From contig CANNNB010000008.1 of NCBI GenBank assembly GCA_947505995.1, positions 1-22,138 of the forward strand: DNA of 22,138 bases. The letters are read 5' to 3'. The notes under the pieces are model-generated. The model ran no database searches, had not been told where the DNA came from, and worked only from the letters and a program-made list of their open reading frames with translations. Below are positions 16,359-22,138 of the stretch, piece after piece. Source of the DNA: Comamonadaceae bacterium. Its GTDB lineage: Bacteria; Pseudomonadota; Gammaproteobacteria; Burkholderiales; Burkholderiaceae. Position 1 is the stretch's first letter. Every line of letters begins with the position of its first letter. The translations under genes and the position numbers were made by a program.

Positions 16359-16961
16359 ATGGCTTCGAACCCAAAACCACACCCCCAAAAAGCTGACCTC
16401 CGTCCCCTGCCCAAGCTGATTTTTGCCAGCAGGTGGCTGCAACTCCCGCTTTACCTTGGCTTGATTTTGGCGCAGGGTGTTTATGTGTTCCATTTTTGGG
16501 TGGAGCTGGTGCATCTTTTGGAAGCTGTATTTGGCAGCCAAACTGCCCTACAAGCTTTGATCTCTGGCATTGGTTACAAAGTTGATGCCCCCATCACGCA
16601 ATTGAATGAGACCATCATCATGTTGGTGGTCTTGGCACTCATTGACGTGGTCATGATTTCGAACCTGCTCATTATGGTCATTGTGGGTGGCTACGAAACA
16701 TTTGTGTCCCGCATGGATTTAGAAAACCACCCCGATCAACCAGAATGGCTGAGTCATGTGAATGCGTCTGTTTTAAAAGTGAAATTGGGCACCGCCATCA
16801 TCGGCATCAGCTCTATTCATTTGCTGAAAACATTCATCAATGCAGCTAACTACACCGAGCAAGTGCTGATGTGGCAAACCATTATTCACATCACTTTCCT
16901 TCTCAGTGCTTTGGCCATTGCCTACACCGACAAGCTGATGTCACACCACAACAACCATTGA
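16359..16961 (+). CDS. UPF0114 / YqhA-family inner membrane protein
   Basis: A 200-residue integral membrane protein of the YqhA (TIGR00645) family, function unknown. Hydrophobic segments lie roughly at residues 24-48, 83-108, 140-160 and 174-192. The characteristic [18 protein letters not shown] near the N-terminus and [18 protein letters not shown] in the middle identify the family. The conserved C-terminal pattern ([20 protein letters not shown]) is also present. The ATG at 16359 has only a weak AAAGA site. The 161-base gap to the divergent acs gene holds AT-rich promoter-like stretches, but none I can assign with confidence. Confidence 0.88.
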   Translation: MASNPKPHPQKADLRPLPKLIFASRWLQLPLYLGLILAQGVYVFHFWVELVHLLEAVFGSQTALQALISGIGYKVDAPITQLNETIIMLVVLALIDVVMISNLLIMVIVGGYETFVSRMDLENHPDQPEWLSHVNASVLKVKLGTAIIGISSIHLLKTFINAANYTEQVLMWQTIIHITFLLSALAIAYTDKLMSHHNNH

Positions 16962-17030
16962 AACCATTGCACAGCTAGCTTTCAGTAACTTTATCCTGAA
17001 AATTTAAATTCGACTTCGCGAAAGTACGAC

Positions 17031-18584
17031 ATGACCACCCTGATCAAACAAGAAGACCTGATTGAATCGGTTGCTGCTGCACTGCAGTACATCAGCTATT
17101 ACCACCCTGCCGATTTCATCTCGCATTTAGCAAGCGCTTATCAGCGTGAACAAAGCCCTGCGGCCAAAGACGCCATTGCCCAAATTTTGACCAACAGCAA
17201 AATGAGTGCTATCGGCCATCGGCCCATGTGTCAAGACACCGGCATCGTCAATGTGTTCTTGAAGGTTGGCATGGACATCAGGTTCGAGAACTTCACAGGC
17301 GGGCTGGAAGACGCCATCAATGAAGGCGTGCGCCGGGGTTACAACTACGCCGACAACATGTTGCGTGCCTCCATCGTGGACGATCCTGAGTTTGCGCGCA
17401 AGAACACTCAGGACAATTCGCCTGCTGTCATCTTTACGCAAATCGTACCTGGCAACAAACTGGACATCACTGTTGCGGCCAAAGGCGGCGGCAGTGAAAA
17501 CAAATCCAAATTGGTCATGCTTAACCCCAGCGACAGTGTCGTCGACTGGGTTTTGAAAACTGTTCCCACCATGGGCGCCGGCTGGTGTCCGCCAGGCATG
17601 CTGGGCATTGGCATTGGTGGCACTGCAGAAAAGGCAGTCCTTATGGCCAAAGAAAGTTTGATGGATGACCTGGACATGTACCAGCTTCTTGAGAAATCTA
17701 GTAAGGGAGATAAGCTGACGCAAGTTGAAAATATGCGCTTGGAAATTTATGACAAGGTCAATGCGCTAGGCATTGGCGCTCAAGGTTTGGGCGGCCTGAC
17801 CACCGTGCTTGATATCAAAATCAAGCTGTACCCCACGCATGCAGCCAGTAAGCCTGTAGCCATGATTCCCAATTGTGCTGCCACCCGGCACGCGCACTTT
17901 GTATTGGACGGTTCAGGCCCAGTTTATTTGAACGCGCCTTCCCTCGATTTGTGGCCAGATGTGAATTGGACACCCGATACAGAAAAGAGCAAGCGCGTCG
18001 ATTTGAATGCCCTCACTGCCGCCGAAGTCGCCAGTTGGAAACCCGGGCAAACTTTGCTGCTCAACGGCAAAATGTTGACGGGACGCGATGCCGCTCACAA
18101 GCGGATTCAGGACATGTTGGCCAAGGGCGAGAAATTGCCTGTCGATTTCACCAACCGCATCATTTACTACGTGGGCCCGGTCGACCCGATGGAGGGCGAA
18201 GTGGTGGGCCCTGCAGGCCCCACCACCTCTACACGCATGGACAAATTCACCGAGATGATGTTGGCTCAAACTGGCCTCATCGCCATGGTGGGCAAAGCCG
18301 AGCGTGGACCTGAGGCCATTGCGGCCATCCAAAAACACAAGTCGGCCTACCTCATGGCTGTGGGCGGCGCGGCTTACTTGGTGTCCAAAGCCATTAAGCA
18401 ATCCAAGGTCGTGGGCTTTGCCGACTTGGGCATGGAAGCCATTTACGAATTTGATGTGGTCGACATGCCCGTCACCGTGGCGGTAGATTCTGGTGGTACC
18501 AGCGCACACAATACAGGCCCTGAGGAATGGCAAAAACGAATTGCCACTGGTGAGTTCAAAGGCATCAAAGTTGCCTCCAATTGA
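17031..18584 (+). CDS. Fumarate hydratase, class I (iron-sulfur)
   Basis: Converts fumarate and malate in the TCA cycle with an oxygen-sensitive [4Fe-4S] cluster. The 517-residue single chain contains both the alpha- and beta-type domains. Cluster Cys residues are Cys67 in RPMCQDTG, Cys186 in GAGWCPPG and Cys282 in PNCAATRH. GGGSENKSKLVMLNP (152-166) is the family's substrate region, and YYVGPVDPMEGEVVGPAGPT opens the C-terminal part. The length is close to the roughly 505 residues of proteobacterial one-chain class I fumarases. The ATG at 17031 is preceded by GCGAAAG, a weak ribosome site. murI follows after 16 bases and is probably cotranscribed. No class II fumarase is in the window. Confidence 0.95.
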   Translation: MTTLIKQEDLIESVAAALQYISYYHPADFISHLASAYQREQSPAAKDAIAQILTNSKMSAIGHRPMCQDTGIVNVFLKVGMDIRFENFTGGLEDAINEGVRRGYNYADNMLRASIVDDPEFARKNTQDNSPAVIFTQIVPGNKLDITVAAKGGGSENKSKLVMLNPSDSVVDWVLKTVPTMGAGWCPPGMLGIGIGGTAEKAVLMAKESLMDDLDMYQLLEKSSKGDKLTQVENMRLEIYDKVNALGIGAQGLGGLTTVLDIKIKLYPTHAASKPVAMIPNCAATRHAHFVLDGSGPVYLNAPSLDLWPDVNWTPDTEKSKRVDLNALTAAEVASWKPGQTLLLNGKMLTGRDAAHKRIQDMLAKGEKLPVDFTNRIIYYVGPVDPMEGEVVGPAGPTTSTRMDKFTEMMLAQTGLIAMVGKAERGPEAIAAIQKHKSAYLMAVGGAAYLVSKAIKQSKVVGFADLGMEAIYEFDVVDMPVTVAVDSGGTSAHNTGPEEWQKRIATGEFKGIKVASN

Positions 18585-18600
18585 ATCTGGTTGCCGCCTA

Positions 18601-19494
18601 ATGAATGCTCAAAATGTCGATGACCCCAATGGGATCATCGGTGTTTTTGACAGTGGCATTGGCGGCCTCAGTGTTTTGAAAGCCCTGCGCGCAGAAATGC
18701 CCCATGAGCGCTTTATTTACTGGGCCGACAGTGGCTTTGCACCTTACGGGGAGCGCTCTGACGAATTCATCATTGCCAGAAGCCATGCCATCACTGAACA
18801 ACTTTTAGCCAAAGGCCGCGTTAAGGCTGTGGTGGTGGCATGCAATACCGCCACGGCAGTGGCCATTGAAAGTTTGCGCACCCATTACCCTCACCTGCCT
18901 TTCATAGGCGTTGAACCTGCACTCAAGCCCGCACTGGCACAAACGCAAACTGGGCATGTGGGAGTGATCAGTACTCAAAGCACATTGAACAGTTCGCGCT
19001 TTGACAAGTTAATGAAGAACGTGTTGACAGAGGCAATGCCCAAGCAAGGTCATTTTGTCTTGCAAGCATGCCAAGGTTTGGCGCTGGCCATTGAAATGCA
19101 AACCGAAAAATCTTCTAGTGACACTGCAGAGATAGAGCAACTTTGCGCCAAATATGTGCAAGCCATGGGCTCGTTCGGCCAGGCCAGTGGTCAAATTGAC
19201 ACGCTGGTTTTAGGTTGCACCCACTACATTTTTGTGGAAACTATTTTACAAAAAATGGTCGGCACTGAAGTTCAGCTTATTTCAACGGGTGAAGCGGTTG
19301 CGAAACAAACCAAACGTTTAATTTCAACTAACACTGAATTGCCATTTGTGCCGGCTCTTTCAAACAAATCTGAACAGATAGAGCTGTGGACCACTGGGGC
19401 CTTAAGTTCAATTCAATCTGCCGCCCTGCGGTGGCTAGACCTGCCGCCTGAATACTGCCATCAAGCTGCGACCCAAAGCTTCTCGCCACCCTGA
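18601..19494 (+). CDS. murI: Glutamate racemase
   Basis: Makes D-glutamate from L-glutamate for peptidoglycan; cytosolic and cofactor-free. The 297-residue product has the two catalytic Cys residues: Cys81 in ACNTATA and Cys206 in GCTHYIF. The Asp17-Ser pair in FDSGIGGLSVL and the PYG motif (48-50) are also present. The ATG at 18601 matches the usual position a few residues before the conserved GVFDSG. A GTG 108 bases upstream would overlap the fumarase gene with unconserved sequence. There is no clear Shine-Dalgarno in the 16-base gap after the fumarase gene, so translation may be coupled. The 3' end overlaps the convergent metallopeptidase gene by 34 bases. Confidence 0.94.
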   Translation: MNAQNVDDPNGIIGVFDSGIGGLSVLKALRAEMPHERFIYWADSGFAPYGERSDEFIIARSHAITEQLLAKGRVKAVVVACNTATAVAIESLRTHYPHLPFIGVEPALKPALAQTQTGHVGVISTQSTLNSSRFDKLMKNVLTEAMPKQGHFVLQACQGLALAIEMQTEKSSSDTAEIEQLCAKYVQAMGSFGQASGQIDTLVLGCTHYIFVETILQKMVGTEVQLISTGEAVAKQTKRLISTNTELPFVPALSNKSEQIELWTTGALSSIQSAALRWLDLPPEYCHQAATQSFSPP

Positions 19495-19976
19495 TCTAGG
19501 TGCGTAAGGTACACCCGAAGCTCAAATTCTGACTGCGCATAATTTGGCGCCATGTGATGGCACAGCTTGTAAAAAGCTTTGTCGTGTTCACGCACCTTCA
19601 GATGCGCCAATTCATGCACGGCAATCATTTGCAAAAACGCAATGGGCGTTTCTTTGAACAAGGCAGCCACTTTGATGTCACGTTTTGATTTCAGTTTGCT
19701 ACCTTGAATGCGAGAGGTGGTGGTGTGCAAGCCCAAAGCATGTTGAATGATTTGCAGCTTGCTGTCATAACTCACCTTGTTAATGGGATCGGCTTGTCTC
19801 AAAAATTCGGTTTTAAGTTCGATGACGTAGTTGTAAAGCGCACCATCGGTTCGAATGCTGTGCGGCTCTGAATGTCTGGACTTTAGCCATGCACCTAAGC
19901 CAGGGCCGTCTATGATTTTCTGCACTTGCAACTGCAAGTTGTCTGGGTAGGCTTGAAGGTAGCGAAAAGCAGACAT
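19461..19976 (-). CDS. YgjP-like zinc metallopeptidase domain protein (DUF45/M48-type)
   Basis: A 171-residue protein with a clear gluzincin-type motif HELAHLKVREHDKAFY (121-136): His121, Glu122 and His125 form HExxH, and His131 is the likely third ligand. HELAH followed by EHDKxFY is the pattern of the YgjP/WLM-like DUF45 proteins. The substrate is unknown. There is no signal peptide, so it is probably cytosolic. The start at 19976 comes 25 bases after the MFS transporter gene ends, on the same strand, suggesting one transcript. The C-terminal codons overlap the end of murI on the opposite strand, and no terminator hairpin is seen there. Confidence 0.85.
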   Translation of the reverse strand: MSAFRYLQAYPDNLQLQVQKIIDGPGLGAWLKSRHSEPHSIRTDGALYNYVIELKTEFLRQADPINKVSYDSKLQIIQHALGLHTTTSRIQGSKLKSKRDIKVAALFKETPIAFLQMIAVHELAHLKVREHDKAFYKLCHHMAPNYAQSEFELRVYLTHLDQGGEKLWVAA

Positions 19977-20001
19977 CAGACTTGCACTTTAAGCTTGCCA
20001 A

Positions 20002-21288
20002 TTAAGATTGCGTTGCGGCCTTGCTTTGACCACGCTGCACATTGATGGGTAACAACAAAGCCAAACCCACAAGGAACAAAATAGCGGTAGAACCAATGGC
20101 CAAGCGCTGATTGCCTGCCGTGAACCATGTGATCAAACCATAACCCAAAGGCCCCACGATGCTGGCCAGCCGAATAGCAAATGTCCACAAGCCAAAGAAC
20201 TCAGCCAGACGATGGGTCGGAATGAACAAGCCAGCCATGGCCCTGCCTGTGGATTGGCTTGAACCCATGCAAACACCTGCCAAGGCAGCCGCCCACCAGA
20301 AAACTTCTTTGCTGGTGGTCAGCGCTGCCAACACACAGGTGATGCTCCACCCCACCAAAGTTAAAGCCAGCGCTAATTTGTGACCGATTCGATCTTGCGC
20401 ATAACCAAACACCAATGAGCCCACAAATGCCGCTATGTTTAGAACAAAAATAAGGATCATGGTTTCTTGCGGCTGAAATCCAATGATTTGCTCGGCGTAG
20501 ATGGCAGCCAAAGTAATGGCCACAGCCACACCGCCTTGATAAGCTACTGCACACGCCATGAGTTGCATGAAATCTTTGTAGGCTTTGGCTTCTTGGAACG
20601 TACTCCTTAACTGCCGCCATTGACTGCCTGCGCGTTGACGGGCCGGTTGAGCTTGCGCGTGCTCTTTCATCAGCGTAAACGTCAAAGCCGAAGCCAGTGC
20701 ATAGATAAATGCCGTGATGCACATGGTGACTGGCACAAATTGACCCGCGGTTTGACCTTCTGCCTGCGCCCACAGCACGTAGGCCAAACAGATTCCCAAG
20801 GTCAACATACCGCCCAAGTAGCCCCAAGCCCAACCCCAAGCACTGATGCGGCCCATGGCCTCAGGTTTTGCCAATTCAGGCAAGAAAGCAGCCGTTAAAG
20901 ATTCACCGTAAGAGAAGAACGTGTTGGACAGCACAATGCAGACAACAGCCAGGGCCACTTGCCCAGGCGACACCAAGGCCAGAGCGGCAGTGCTCACCAC
21001 ACAGGCCGCCGTGACAAGCATGAGCAATTTTTTCTTACCGGCATGCCGGTCGGCCCATTCCCCCATGGCGGGCATAGTGAACATCACAATGGCATATGAC
21101 ACACTCAATGCGCTGGTCCATGCCAGTGTGGCCCATTCTGCCTTGCCAGCTACGGCACCCACAAAGTAGGCAGCAAAGACGGCGGTAATGACTACCGTGG
21201 TGTAGCCTGAATTGGCGAAGTCGTACATGGCCCAACCAAACACTTCTCTGCGCTTGACGCCAGGATTGAGCATTTCACTGAGCCCCAT
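20002..21288 (-). CDS. MFS transporter, UMF1 (Atg22-like) family
   Basis: A 428-residue inner-membrane transporter with about 12 hydrophobic segments. The N-terminal WAMYDFANSGYTTVVITAVF is the mark of the UMF1/Atg22-like MFS family. ADRHAGKKK between the second and third segments is the MFS loop motif, and a hydrophilic central loop (around residues 210-235) separates the halves. Substrates of bacterial members are unknown; the yeast vacuolar relative Atg22 exports amino acids. The ATG at 21288 is preferred over a TTG one codon earlier, because AAAGG lies 7 bases upstream of the ATG. It is 27 bases downstream of the conserved hypothetical gene and 25 bases upstream of the metallopeptidase gene, so the three likely form an operon. 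Confidence 0.88.
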   Translation of the reverse strand: MGLSEMLNPGVKRREVFGWAMYDFANSGYTTVVITAVFAAYFVGAVAGKAEWATLAWTSALSVSYAIVMFTMPAMGEWADRHAGKKKLLMLVTAACVVSTAALALVSPGQVALAVVCIVLSNTFFSYGESLTAAFLPELAKPEAMGRISAWGWAWGYLGGMLTLGICLAYVLWAQAEGQTAGQFVPVTMCITAFIYALASALTFTLMKEHAQAQPARQRAGSQWRQLRSTFQEAKAYKDFMQLMACAVAYQGGVAVAITLAAIYAEQIIGFQPQETMILIFVLNIAAFVGSLVFGYAQDRIGHKLALALTLVGWSITCVLAALTTSKEVFWWAAALAGVCMGSSQSTGRAMAGLFIPTHRLAEFFGLWTFAIRLASIVGPLGYGLITWFTAGNQRLAIGSTAILFLVGLALLLPINVQRGQSKAATQS

Positions 21289-21315
21289 CAATGAACCTTT
21301 GGTGTTGATGGCTGG

Positions 21316-21942
21316 TTAGTGCAAATGGCGCGGTCTGCGACCACCACCGTGACCACCCTGAGGGCCACCACTGCCACGAGGCGGCTTACCCAACTCAAGG
21401 GAGCTGACCAATTCGTTAAAGCGTTCAGAGAACAACTTGTCGATTTCTTGAACCACGCCGCTCAGTTCCGAGCCATCAAAATGGCGCTCCATGAGACCAA
21501 CAACATCTTGAACCAGTAAATCGCGTTGCGCCTGCATGATGGCAGCTGGGTCGGGGCCAACGAAGACGATCAGAAAGTCGTCACGCGACTCTGCGCCGCG
21601 CGATTCATCGTCATCGTCAAATTCTGCGTCATAAAACGTAATTTCTATCTGAGCACCAGCAGCAGAAACATCGTTGAGGTTCATGCAAAGATCGTCCAGG
21701 ACCTGCCTGAAGTCTTCGTCGCCACGAGCGGTCCAACACAGTTGAAGTTTGTGCTCGGCAGCTTCGAACCGAATGCCTGGCTCTTCTTCGTAAAGGCTTT
21801 GAGCACCTTCAGTGAGCGATTTGCCGCCCGCGTATTTCCAAAGAGGCTTGGTGGCTTCTTGTATTGCTTTGAAATCCACGTCGTCGCGCAACAGGATTTC
21901 ACCATGAACATGAATTTCAAGAGGTGCGTTGAAGGATGTCAT
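21316..21942 (-). CDS. Conserved hypothetical protein (DUF6806-like)
   Basis: The 208-residue acidic protein has no recognisable catalytic motif. It starts NAPLEIHVHGEI, has an acidic patch DAEFDDDDESRGAESRDD (about 106-123), and ends in a basic Gly/Arg/His tail (GGHGGGRRPRHLH) that could bind metal or nucleic acid. I recall very similar proteins throughout Comamonadaceae under the name DUF6806; I could not search. The start ATG at 21942 is only 18 bases from the CCA end of tRNA-Leu, so its mRNA may be part of the tRNA precursor. No clear ribosome site is visible in those 18 bases. Two genes (MFS transporter and metallopeptidase) follow closely. Confidence 0.8.
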   Translation of the reverse strand: MTSFNAPLEIHVHGEILLRDDVDFKAIQEATKPLWKYAGGKSLTEGAQSLYEEEPGIRFEAAEHKLQLCWTARGDEDFRQVLDDLCMNLNDVSAAGAQIEITFYDAEFDDDDESRGAESRDDFLIVFVGPDPAAIMQAQRDLLVQDVVGLMERHFDGSELSGVVQEIDKLFSERFNELVSSLELGKPPRGSGGPQGGHGGGRRPRHLH

Positions 21943-21960
21943 GGCTGTCTACTTAGTCGA

Positions 21961-22053
21961 TGGTGCCCCGGGCCGGAATCGAACCGGCACGCCCGCTATG
22001 AACGAAGCGGCGGATTTTAAGTCCGATGTGTCTACCAATTTCACCACCGGGGC
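21961..22053 (-). tRNA. tRNA-Leu (anticodon UAA)
   Basis: The 93 bases include an encoded CCA end (21963-21961). The acceptor stem GCCCCGG pairs with CCGGGGC, the D-arm is of the GTGAAATTGGTAGACAC type, the anticodon loop is CTTAAAA with anticodon TAA (22019-22017), and the long variable arm has the stem CCGCT/AGCGG, as expected for a class II tRNA. The T-arm is GCCGG-TTCGATT-CCGGC. It reads UUA and UUG leucine codons. The 42 bases between it and the hairpin at 22096-22119 must hold its promoter, if it has its own; only weak boxes are seen there. Confidence 0.97.
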
Positions 22054-22089
22054 TAAAGCTGTATTGTGCCTTCAAGTTGAGCTTTTTGG

Positions 22090-22119
22090 AAAATAAAAAG
22101 CCCTCATGAGAGGGCTTTT
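22090..22119 (-). terminator. Rho-independent terminator, bidirectional in form
   Basis: A 10-base perfect stem (AAAAGCCCTC at 22096-22105 with GAGGGCTTTT at 22110-22119) encloses ATGA. On the minus strand it is followed by TTTTTATTTT, stronger than the tail on the plus strand. It therefore most likely ends a leftward gene lying beyond base 22138 and isolates the tRNA unit downstream. Confidence 0.85.
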
Positions 22120-22138
22120 GTTGATTCCAACGTGAAAA

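Noticed and set aside
17127..18533. Long minus-strand frames inside the fumarase gene
   Set aside because: They are antisense shadows of a complete conserved enzyme gene.
18493..19494. Longer murI frame starting with GTG at 18493
   Set aside because: The extra 36 codons lie mostly within the end of the fumarase gene and do not resemble glutamate racemase.
21526..22020. 164-codon plus-strand frame across the hypothetical gene and tRNA
   Set aside because: It runs through the tRNA-Leu gene in antisense and has no protein likeness.

Overview
The window looks like ordinary chromosome of a betaproteobacterium in Burkholderiales, most likely Comamonadaceae (a Limnohabitans- or Rhodoferax-like freshwater lineage). 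This is inferred from moderate GC, a phasin gene, a LivH-LivM fusion, a class I fumarase followed by murI, an ahpC/ahpF pair, and a tRNA-Leu followed by a Comamonadaceae-type conserved hypothetical gene. I see no insertion sequences, phage genes, CRISPR arrays or rRNA. Gene density is very high and no gap between genes exceeds about 210 bases.

Left part (1-6876, all minus strand): a leftward block probably read from upstream of 6876. It encodes a histone-deacetylase-fold amidohydrolase, a hotdog thioesterase, a nitroreductase, a fused LivH-LivM permease, and the ATPases LivG and LivF. Four consecutive junctions overlap by 4 or 8 bases. pncB (NAD salvage) and the start of a sodium:proton antiporter gene follow. 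The transporter has no substrate-binding protein gene here, so its substrate is unknown.

Middle part (6877-12400): a phasin gene with a clear promoter, two near-identical 17-base operator-like repeats and a strong terminator. Next come a patatin-like lipoprotein (minus) divergent from a DUF423 membrane protein (plus), then the peroxide-defence pair ahpC-ahpF (minus) with a candidate OxyR site upstream and a large hairpin between the genes. Divergent from ahpC is an HSD10-type short-chain dehydrogenase with a dyad operator, followed by a gamma-glutamyltransferase lipoprotein.

Right part (14208-22138): acetyl-CoA synthetase (minus) converges on the gamma-glutamyltransferase gene through a perfect 25-base palindrome. 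A YqhA-family membrane protein, class I fumarase and glutamate racemase follow on the plus strand. The last block is minus strand: tRNA-Leu(UAA), a conserved hypothetical gene starting 18 bases after the tRNA CCA end, a UMF1-type MFS transporter and a YgjP-like metallopeptidase. A bidirectional hairpin terminator closes the window.

Nothing here is clearly a new defence or mobile system. The items most worth following are the HDAC-like/thioesterase/nitroreductase/Liv operon, the paired repeats around the phasin promoter, the dyad before the dehydrogenase, and the tRNA-mRNA arrangement at the right end.
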